From Siphonodentalium dalli (lineage: Eukaryota; Mollusca; Scaphopoda; Gadilida; Siphonodentaliidae), in assembly GCA_032622095.1 (NCBI GenBank), contig CP136063.1, positions 212,865,982 to 212,929,981 of the forward strand: a stretch of DNA of 64,000 nt, read 5' to 3'. Shown here piece by piece: positions 13,453 to 25,400 of the stretch. The translations under genes and the position numbers were made by a program. The notes under the pieces were generated by a model. That model was not told the origin of the DNA, ran no database searches, and saw nothing but the letters and a program-made list of their open reading frames with translations. The first letter of the stretch is position 1; every line of letters begins with the position of its first letter.

Positions 13453-16400
13453 TACAATTAGGTTTCTAATATAACTATTATGAACACTGAATTACCAAAT
13501 ATATTGGATCTGGGTCTTAAACTGCAGTGAAAATAGTCGGGAGGACAGTTCTGTCTTGCCATATCAGAGAACACGTAACTACGAATGCTCTTTGAGATTA
13601 CATTCGATAGAAAACGGTATCCTTTTCAAGCCATATTTGTTTCACAAGAACATATATTTGGATATATACACGCGAATAAGTCATGCAAAAACATTACAAA
13701 ATAGAGTAATTACTTCCTTACATTTTTGGCGTGGAGATTATCAGCCATATGACGGTCGCTTGTGTGTGTTATTCCACACCATTGATGATGCGAGGCAAAT
13801 GTATTCAACGGAATCCCTCTAATGCAATACAAGCCGGAACTATTATTGTTGACGTTGTCGCCACGAAAGATGACGTACATTACTTCAACGATCCGCATCG
13901 GGTGATTCCGTGATTACAAATCACCAGTCTTAAATCGCATAAAGGTACGTGGGACTTTAGTATCACCGAAGGTGACAGTGGTGGATTGAACGTGTCTGAC
14001 ACAACGGTGTAGAATAAATGCAGAACACAACTTGTATCATCTCGAATTTGTTATCGAACTCGTTGCGGACGGCGCACATGCAGTTACATTCGCTCAAGCT
14101 ATACGCTCTCGCGAAATATATCCTTGCACCATCCGCAACTCATTCGATAAAAGATGATAGATTAAGATGCGCGTTGTGTTCTGTCTTTTTAAAATGGTTA
14201 TATGCGTAATACACACCAGGAAAACACGCTCCATATTTTGTATCGACAAACCATGCGCTGTGTATTCTGATTTCGCGGTTTTTTGACAATCGGTCGTCCG
14301 TATCACTTCGACAACACAATCATTGCCTAGTGTGGCTGCGCGGCGTTACCGTGTTATAAGTTACAGGGCGAGTTGTTATCTATATATTAATCTCGACAAC
14401 TACGAGTCCTGTAACGATTTATAATGCTTTCCATGTGAGAATTTGAATTACTTGTACGAAGTTTATAGATTATAGTAGGCCTAAGTTAAATGTGTCGTCT
14501 AGGGCCATTAACGTATGTAACGTCACATTGACGCGCCCTGGTCGTTGAACGTCAACGCATTGAGTCAATTAGTTAGGGAGCCCGCATATGTTCCATTTAC
14601 ACTTTTGCGTACAAAAGGTTTGACCCCCTAAAGTTGGTACCAATAATGGAACATTCTGAAAAACCGATTTCTTAAGTTGCGCATTCCTGGGGTTTAGGGG
14701 CCGCTGAACCCCAAAAAGTGCCAAAAATCACTTCTATTTACACTTCCGCGTACATCGATGAATTTTGGTTTGATGATACTCCTAAGTGTACTGATTAAGA
14801 AAACACAACTTAAGAAAGGGATTTTCCTGGGGTTTTCAGATAAGAAAGGGGGTCCCATGCTGAACCCCAAAACGTGATTTTTCACTTTTTTTTACACTTT
14901 CGCGTACATCCATAATTTTTGGTCTCAAAGTACTTTGATATATACTAATTATAAAAACACAACTTAAGAAGCAACTTTTCCTGGGGTTTTAAGATAAGAA
15001 GGGGGTCATCGGGTCACCCCTCAAAACGTAAAAAATCACTTTTATTTACATGATTGCATTCATCCAACGTGTGTGTATGTGGGTACACCCCTGGAACGTT
15101 GCACTATTACAACCAATACATCCCTAAATCGATACGATCAACTTAAGAAATATATATTCATGTCGTTTTCTGATAAGAACGAGACTTGTTACCCCCCCCC
15201 ACAACCGATCCATTTTCTAGAACTATAAGTGAGCCAGTTTTATGAAAATTATAGCGGGAAAATCTGGTAAAATGTACACAAATGTATATATTTTCGTGAA
15301 GCTAAGACATAATGACACTTTTTTGGGCCAAAATTGAAACTCACCATCAACGATGGCCGACAAAATGGCCACCGGAAGTTGAAAATATGACATTTTTTCA
15401 CAAATATCTTCTAGATCAATTCATGCTGTTTGGAACTGGTTGAGTAATGAAACTTCATTTTGTGTTCTGTATATTAACTGATCATTGGAGCAATTAAATA
15501 TGCAATTATTGGGGTCCTAACCCCTTCCAATCCCTTAAAAATTCGATTGTACAGAATGCGCTATAAAATTTCACAAAAAATCACAATTGGGATTCTAGTC
15601 ATATTTCAACAAGAAATTAACAGAACTTTGTAATGTAAGTGAGGCATATCATTACCTATGAATATTCCAAATCACTGGAACCAAAATTCTTACTTTGGCC
15701 CAAAATGGCTGCCAATATGGCCGCCAAAATATGGAAAATGGTAAATATTACACCAGCGTGTCCTGCAATCGCTTACAAGTTGTGTTGATGTATAAAATTG
15801 GCTATTCTGCATTCTATACATTGAATACTAACATGTCTGATGCACCATGGTTAATTGTTACTATTTTCACCACTGACATCGTCAAAAATATTGGACTTTT
15901 CTCTCACAAACTTGACATAAATATTGGCAAAAATTCAGTTTTCAGGTTTGGACCATTTTTTCAGGTAAAATATAACTATCTTTGGATTGAAAGGAGTTTA
16001 TTGTTTTGGTCTATCTTAAATGTGTCACACTACGGTGTTTATAGACCAAATTGCTCAAGATGGCCTCCAAAATGGCAACCAAATTTGTAAAATGCTAATT
16101 TTTTATCCCGAACAGTCTCTGCATTGTCCGAAAAGGTAGCAAATTGTGACTCACTTGGTTATTATACGTGTTAGTTAATTAACTGACAACTACATGTTCC
16201 ATTCCCAGTTGTCCCAGTTCCGTTTGGGGGATGACAAATTCATTTTAATGTATGTAATTTTGCCGAGAACCTCTTTTGTGATTTTGGCCATATTTATTGA
16301 AAGGAAATGGGCAGAACTTTGAGACAGAACTGAGATGGACCATAATCTTGGCTATTATGGTCCATTATGATAAACAAATGTCAACAGGATACAGTGTGGA

Positions 16401-19400
16401 TGCCAAGATCGTAGCCAGGGAGTTACTCTGTGATCATATGTGAGGTGAATAGGTATACAGGGAGTTATTGTATGTCATGACTGATGTGAGTAGGTATACA
16501 ATGAGTGACTATATGGTTATGAGTGGGTTGTCCATGGTAAGATGCATCTAGGTATACAGGGAGAGATCATGGTCAGATGTGAGGTGAATCGGTATGCATG
16601 GAGTGACTGTGTGGTGTATGATTGTGTATATCCAGTACGGGTGCACCACGTGTGCCTGTATGGTCATTGGTGTGGTGTATGGATATAGCTACATGGTCAT
16701 CTATGTGTTGATTATGTATATATGGAGTGAATGTAAGGTCATTTATGGGATGTACATGTGTTGTCTGTATGATCATAGATGGGTGTGTGGATAAATAGGT
16801 AGTGATTTTATGGTTACGGGTAATGTGTGTAGGTATACATGGAATGGCTGTAGAGTCATGATTGAATATGAATACCTGGAGTAAGCTGGGTGGATATTGT
16901 CGAGCGTGTGGGTACATAGGGAGTGTCCTTGTGGTAACGGGTGGGATGTATATTTATATATCTCGTGGATGTATTATCATTGGTGGATGTATAGGGCTTA
17001 GCTGTATTATCATGGATGGCGTTTATGATTATACAGTGAATTGCTGAATTGTCATGTGTGAGGTGTATATGTAAGTATGGATTGTTTGAGTGGTCGTATG
17101 CGCGTTTTTTTGTATATTTGGAAGGGCTGAATGGCCATTAGTGAGGTTTACATGTATACCTGGAGTGAATCTATGGTCTAGGGTGGGCTGCATATGTGTA
17201 TCGAGTGGTTATATGACTATGTGTGTCGAATAGGTATACAGGTAGTGACTGTATGGTTAATGGTGATATGAGTACATGTAGGTATACAAGTAGTGACTGT
17301 ATGATCATAAATGTAATGATCATAAATACAGGGGGTGACAGGCGTATGAGTATACATGTACCTGGTGTTCCTGTTTGGTGACTCGTGCCGGTATCGTCAT
17401 GTGTAGGTTATACCAGTATACACACGTGTTGCTTTATTGTCATGGGCGAGGGATATGTGTATATAGCGAGTGGCTATATGGCCATGGGTGAGGTGCATAT
17501 GCATACATGGAGTGACTATACTGACATGGCTGGGAGTATTAGTATATCTTGAGTGGCTATTCGGCTATGGTGTGACAAATAGGGATCCAGGGATTGACAT
17601 GGCCAATGTTGAGGTGAATATGTATACAAGGATTGACCATGATCGTGTATGAATGTTTTGAATAGGTACACACGGGGTGACTATATGGCCATAGGTCAGG
17701 TGAAGGAGTATACCAGGTAACATGGGTGAGGGTATGTGTATGAAGCGAGTGGCTATATGGCCATTGGTGGTGTGCATATGTATACCGGAGTGACTTTATG
17801 GTCATTGTTGTGGTGTTGATGTATATATTGATTGACTATTTGACCATGCGTTTGGAGAATATGTAACAGGGGATGACCAAATGTTGAGATGAATGGGTAT
17901 ACAAGGAGTGACTATATGGTTATGGGTCATGTTTAGGAGTATACCCGGTGTGCCTGCATTGTGACGCGTGGCTGTATGGTCATTCGTGGTCATGTGTCAG
18001 GTGTACATGTATACAGTGGGTCACTATATGGTTATGTCTCTGGTGTTTATGTATATATGTAATGACTGTGTGATAATGGGTGTCTATCGCTTTCCACGAT
18101 ATGACATAACCTCTCTATTGATTAACATATCATTGAGTTATTGTGGAAAGCGATAGCCACCCAAGGTACACATGTACAACCCACCCATTACCCCAGTCAC
18201 TCTATATGTACATAAACACCACACAAATAACAACATAGTCACCCACTTTATACATGTACATGTACTAGTACACCTGATCATACAGCCATACTTATACAGC
18301 TTATACCACAAATGACGATACAGCCACGAGTCACCATGCATGAACGCCATGTATACACCTACACCCGACACATGACCATATAGTCACCATATGTATACAT
18401 ATTCACTACATTCACGATAATACAGTCACTCATTGTATACATATTCACCTCACCATGGACCATACAGCCACTACATGTATACCTATTCGCCATACCCATG
18501 ACCATAGAGTCAATCCGGGTATACATATGCACATCACCAATGGTGAGCCCTTCCAGATATACCAATATCCGCACATACGACCACTCATAAGTTCCATACT
18601 TGCCATACTCATACACGCCATCCATGATAATAAATCTACTCCCCATACACCACCAATGATAACACATCCACAACATATATAAATATACGTCCCACCGTTA
18701 CCAACAGGGCACTCCCTATATACCCACACATCATTCATGACCATACAATAACTCCCTGTATTATCTATTACCCTCATCTATGATCATAGAGTAACTCCCT
18801 GGCTGCCATCTTGGCTTCCACCCTGTATCCAGTTGATAAATTTTTATCATAATGGGCCAGAATACCCACATATAAAAGTTCTGCCCATTTCCTTTCAATA
18901 ATATGGCCAGAATCACAAAAGAGGTTCTCCGCAAAATTCCATACTGCAACTTTAATATGAATTTGTCATGCCCCATACGGAACTGGGACAAACATAATAG
19001 AACGTAGTTGTCAGTTAATTACATTGTAACTAACACGTACAATAACCAAGTGAGTCACAATTTGCCACCTTTTTCGGATAACGCAGAGAATAATGTTCGG
19101 GATATGTTAACTTTTAACTTTTTACAAATTTGGTTGCCATTTTGGAAGCCATCTTGAGCAATTTAGTCTACAAACACCGTAGTGTTACACATTTAAGATA
19201 GACCAAAACAATAAACACCTTTCAATCCAAAGATAGTTACATTTTACTTGAACAAATGGTCGAACCCTGAAAAGTTAATTTTTGCCAATATTTATGTCAA
19301 GTTTGTGAGAGAAAATTCCAATATTTCTGGTGATGTCAGTGGTGACAATAGTAAAAATGATTCATGGTGCATCAGACATGTTAGTATGCAATGTATAGAA

Positions 19401-22400
19401 AACAGATTAGCCAATAATTGTGTACTTCAACCACAACTTGTAAGCGGTTGCAGGACACCCTGGGGCAATATTTACCATTTTCCATATTTTGGCGGCCATT
19501 TTCGCAGCCATTTTGAGCCAAGGTAAGATTTATGGTTCCAGATATTTGGAATATTCATAGGTAATGATATGCCTCACTTACATTACAATGTTCTTTTCAT
19601 TTCTTGTTGAAATATGACTAGAATCCCAATTGTGATTTTTTGTAAAATTTTGTAATGCGTTCTGTAAAATCGAATTTGTAAGGGATCGGAAGGGGTTAGG
19701 ACCCCAATAATTGCATATTTAATTGCTCCAATGATCAGTTAATATACAAAACACAATATAAAGTTACATTACTCAACCAGTTCCAAACAGCATGAATTGA
19801 TCTAGAAGATATTTGTGAAAAAATGTCATATTTTCAAATTCCGACGGCCATTTTGGCGGCCATCTTGGATGGTGAGTTTCAATTTTAGCCCAAAAAAGTG
19901 TCATTATGTCTTAGCTTCACGAAAATATATACATTGGTATACATTTTACTAGATTTTCCCGCTATAATTTTCATAAAACTGGCTCACTTATAGTTCTAGA
20001 AAATGGATCGGGTTGTGGGGAGGGGGGGGGGGGTAAAGTCTCGTTCTTATCAGAAAACGACATGAATATATATTTCTTAAGTTGATCGTATCGATTTAGG
20101 GATGTATTGGTTGTAATAGTGCAACGTTCCAGGGGTGTGCGCACATACACACACGTTGGACGAATGCAATCATGTAAATAAAAGTGATTTTTTACGTTTT
20201 GAGTGGTGACCCGATGACCCCCTTCTTATCTTAAAACCCCAGGAAAAGTTGCTTCTTAAGTTGTGTTTTTATAATTAGAATATATCAAAGTACTTCGAGA
20301 CCAAAAATTATGGATGTACGCGAAAGTGTAAACAAAAGTGAAAAATCACGTTTTGGGGTTCAGCATGGGACCCCCTTTCTTATCTGAAAACCCCAGGAAA
20401 ATCCCTTTCTTAAGTTGTGTTTTCTTAATCAGTACACTTAGGAGTATCATCAAACCAAAATTCATCGATGTACGCGGAAGTGTAAATAGAAGTGATTTTT
20501 GGCACTTTTTGGGGTTCAGCGGCCGCTAAACCCCAGGAATGCGCAACTTAAGAAATCGTTTTTTTCAGAATGTTCCATTATTGGTACCAACTTTAGGGGG
20601 TCAAACCTTTTGTACGCAAAAGTGTAAATGGAACATATGCGGGCTCCCTAACTAAATGGCTAATCACCAGAAGTGGGACAACAAATTTAGTTTGCTAGTT
20701 AATTTATGAGTCTTTAGAATTCCTCAAATATAACACCTGCAGGTTTCGGTACATGGTACTATGTCTTTAAATTAACAGAAAATTATTTTCGACAGATATC
20801 CCTTTTTTGGCGCCAAATACACAGAGGCGGCAAAGTTCCAGGAAAACAAGATGGCGTCTATCGACCCAATATGAATCCATATACCGACCTGTGGCTATCA
20901 ATGCGGGGTCGGTGTCAATCAAGGTGAACCTAATATGCCATCATCTCCTGCTAGTATATCTCTATTCTCATTGGTCAATCTAATAGCCCAGCATGATAAG
21001 ATTGGCTCCGGGGGGGGGGGGGGGCTTTTAAAAATAATTACATGGTACATGTGACGGCGAAGTGAACAGTTTAGTCTCGGATCCAAACATTCTATTATAA
21101 AAAGTTACGTCTATTTCAGACATACATGTGTAGTTCAAACAAAACTGACCTGAACTGCAACATCGACCCACAAGGCATATGAACAGATAATCATATTACC
21201 AATATAACAACACCAGTAGAACATAATTACCTTTACAGATAATCAATAACACATTACAACAGGTTACGGTCAACAACCGGTATACAAACGGCTAAAAGTA
21301 CGCCTATTTTTTACGGTTATATTTTGTGAATATACGGGTGTATATAATGAACGGGACACCAGCATCTGGTCGATATATATTTATATCACATGAAACCCCT
21401 ATAATATCATTGAAAAATCAATTAGATACTTTCTTATCTCTCACTAGTGGGTAATAGCTGGTGCTTCCCGGGATACTTGGCATCGCGCCAAGTAAATTAC
21501 TGCGCGGATTAATACTATTTAGAAAAACCGCGCTTGACACCAATACCAGACATTGCAAAATGATTGCTATGTTCATCAAAGTTCAAATATTGTCATACTT
21601 CGTTGCACTAACGAAAATAGGCACAAATACAAAGAGACAAATTGGGGGACTATGTGTTTCTTCGCAAGACAGAGCGCGCATGTATGCATTTTACATGAAT
21701 TTTTCAGCTTCTTTTAAAAAGGCACAAAGCTCTACATTTTTCCATATGATATACAAAATCTTCAACTCGTTATGTTAGGATATCAGATTTTATGAAACTG
21801 GTTTGATAAATTTGATTCACAACTCGTCTACGGCTCGTTTCATAAAATCTTATATCCCGACCCAACATACCTCGTTGGAGATCATCTATGTATCATATGA
21901 CTTGTGCATTTTATTGGACTTCAGGTATTTCATCTTCATGCTTTCCGTTTATTTTATTGGTCAATTTTTCAAAGCTACTTTGCCATTGGCTATCTCCTAA
22001 ACATTCTAGGTAAATAGAACTATTTCAAAAATAGAACGACACTACTCTTGTTGACGAAGCGACCCTGAACAAATATCTCGTCTGACCAAGTCTAGACTGT
22101 TCCCAACATTCATAATGTTACAAAACTAACAGTAACATTGACAATATGTGAGAAACGAAAAGTATTATGTAACCGTTCAATGAAAACGTTCGAACAAGGC
22201 GGAACATTCGATGTTCAAATTCACAATGGCATTGCCAAGGAACCAGACACTAAAATCCTTCTAAAATCGACGTTCAAGCTCCGAATAATACATTCGCAAT
22301 CTGATTCCGAAATTTATTAGATCCATATTGTGCTACAAGTAATATCTAATTTAAACATCTTTGTTTTGTTTAGATTCATCCTCGATTACATTGCTGGCAT

Positions 22401-25400
22401 GTTGAAAATATCCGGAGATTGTACTTGGAAGTCAACGAGTTTGAAGTTTGGGAGAATTTGGTGAAAGTTGCATTGTAGAAGGGAAAGTTGGGTCTTATAT
22501 GTGGCTGTGAATCATCTCAAAGCAAATATTTATCCCTCACTAAATATTATCTCAACAATTATGTGGTATATGAAATTCTGATAACATGTTTTTAGCAACA
22601 ATAACTAAGCTCGAATCACGGAACTATTTTTTTATGTGTGGCTACATGAATTCGCTTCGTAACGTTGTAACGCGTCTCAGGCACGCGGTGAATGCTTTTG
22701 GCTTTACCAATTTCTCTCGTGTCAACGTAGTATTTCGCATGAAAATCGACTCAACTCAAGTCATATGATACATACAATATAAAACTCGTATTCCTCTCAT
22801 ATTATATTTACGAAATATAGCGCTGAAGAGAGATATCCTCACCACTTCGAGCTGGAATGATGTGACATAATATCGTGCCCTTTTATGTATTTTGAGGACG
22901 AATATCTAGTTTGTGATTTTATTCGTGTTCACTTGTTGATGATTATCGAATTAACGTTATATAATTTATGGCAGTGAGAGAGGCAATTTTTGTCATATCG
23001 GAGGCTATTATTTATATGTATATTTAAAACATATTAAAACAATTCTGGTGATCGTCCATTTATAAACATATTCTGTGTAATAAAACACATTTGATGTGTC
23101 ATTTCTATCTTGAATGTGTTTGCGAGTTGCGTGCGAAAGTCCCCCCCCCCACACACAAAAACAACAGCAAGGGATTCACAATCGGAAAATTGTAAGACTC
23201 GTTTCATAACTTGCATATGAGAGAAATAATAATTTAATACATGTCATCTATTTATTTAAGGACGTACTGTACACTAAATCCGGCCTGTATGGGACCATCT
23301 ACTTTTATACTCAACAGAATATCTGCAAAAAATGAATGAATTTGAGCCATGGATGAGATCAAAATACACTCATTCACCATTTGAACGATACAAACAACAT
23401 AGTAGTTATAATGCAAATGAATTTATGTCTCCAGTCATAAATTCATTTTCATTATAATTACCATGTTGTTTGCATGGTTCATAGAGTAAATGAGTGTATT
23501 TTTGCACTCACACATGGCTCAAATTCATTCATTTGTTTTGCATATATTCTGTTGAGTATAAAAGGAGATGGTCCCATGCATAAATGGCCGGATTTAGTTT
23601 AAATCCCCCCCCCTATAAATACACGCAGGGTTACCCGGCGTTGCCCAGGTAAAGTGATGTGGAACCCTTTCTTGTGAATGTTTGATGGGAATATAGAATA
23701 ATCTTGCTCAAAGTGTCAGACGTATTCGCATAAATTGTATATTCAAATGGGCATCTCAAAACGTCATTCCTGTACATAGATTATAAGTATTTTCTCACGT
23801 TGTCGGAGTAATAGTCATTTTGGAGATAAGTATTTATTTATTTACAAATGCACGTATGCAGACGTTAATATTTAATCGACGTGGTTAGATTTGACGTTAG
23901 ATTTTTTTATATTTTGTATTGTGATCAAAAGATGAACATCATAAACACAGTAGTTCGCAAAAATAAAACACGAAAAGTGGGTTTTACATATAGATGTATA
24001 AATCAATCTAGTGGATTTTGATAATATTTCAAAGAAACCTGGTTAATATAGCCACATGAAGATACAGATGTTTGCAGAAATGTTCAGGTGCTCATCTATG
24101 CATGGTGCTATACTGGCTAATTATTCTCAGTTTAAAAGAAATGTGCCAGACACAGAGCGATATGTTAAGTTGTTTATGTTAGGCTATGAGTCTGTTATAA
24201 AACATATTTGATTGCACAATGTGACCACTATACTTGAAGTCTCTATATACATTTCCATCTCTCTTTCTTGACAAATTGAATCCTTTATGTGAAAAATATC
24301 TTGAAAGGGACAGACTCAATACTTGAGCCATTCTAGCATGCGGTTCAATGTCCCTCATTTTGTAAGAATATATTTTTATCTTAGATAGAATTATACATAT
24401 TCTGTTAATACATTTTTTTCTATTTTTGCTAGCTCACTATATGAATGCCCTGATTCCCGTCCCCATATAAATATGACAGTTGAGAAGATATAATTGTTCA
24501 AGTAAGTAACTTAATTTGTCACCATTTTTCGAGGTTGTCAATATGAAAGGCAAAAACTCTTTAGAACGAATTATTGAAATGACTATTTGGTGGATATTGG
24601 CGACTAAAACAACGTTAGTGTCTATCTCCTCTGCATCCCTGCCACAAACGGCAGCAAATGTGGGGTCTTTAACAAACATGATTTGATTCCTCGTATCACT
24701 GGAGAAGAACATATATGGATTTGTTGAACATTAACGCTAGATATATTTGTATATCAGTGTTGGTGCCCCTCCCCATTCATGACTCGAATGGAGCCACTTT
24801 TTTTCATCTTCAAACCACACCATTAGACTATTGATATGATAGAGATAATTATGTATACATTTGGTGGTAATCAGCGACTAAATGAATTCTTATCAAATTT
24901 AGATATGTTTTATTTATTTTTGGTGGCCCTCACCGTCTCCGTTTACCCCTTTCTCGAACGGCGCCATACCTTGGGAACGGCGCCATATCTTGGAGATGAT
25001 TATGTATGAGTTTGGTGGAAATCGACGGCAAAAATATTCATAATGTTTTCTGTCCCTCTCCTTTTCTGCATCTGACACCTACAGCTCACTGTAGGAAAAT
25101 GTAACCCACACCATTATCTTCCTCGTAAAATATTATTCATGTTAGACCCATTGGTGCCATCTAGATGACCCCCTTAACTTTATATAGATGTATAAGTTTG
25201 GTGCAAATCGACGACTGAACACGTATCATGGAGAAGAATGTGTATCAAGTTGGTGGAAATCGGCGCTAATTTTTTATATCAATTAGGTGTCCTTCTCCCC
25301 TTCCGTGCGCCCCTTGACTCGAACGGTGCCACATCTGACATCTTTAAACCACCATTAGACTAATCATAGCATGCAGATGGTTATGTATAAATTTGGTTGA

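Larger units (their letters stand above)
14570..20654. mobile_element. 6.1 kb giant palindromic (foldback) element
   Basis: The element starts TAGTTAGGGAGCCCGC at 14570 and ends with its reverse complement at 20654. Arm sequence is mirrored for about 1.85 kb (14570-16420 against 18785-20654). The mirrored open frames at 14694-14885 and 20338-20529 differ by one residue. The middle (16420-18785) is a minisatellite in both orientations, with the axis near 18115 inside a hairpin (18078-18155). AAT flanks both ends (14567-14569, 20655-20657). The related repeat at 40.25-40.74 kb has a single AAT (40492-40494) where this element sits, so it is the empty site. No transposase was found. A 3-bp duplication fits PIF/Harbinger, CACTA or similar superfamilies, but assignment is open. 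Confidence 0.85.

Noticed and set aside
15695-16090. 131-codon ORF within the giant palindrome.
   Set aside because: No family resemblance, and the frame is broken in the opposite arm, so it is not maintained.
16573-18777. Many ORFs rich in Tyr, His, Met and Cys.
   Set aside because: They come from translating the GTATAC/GTGACTATATGG minisatellite in different frames.
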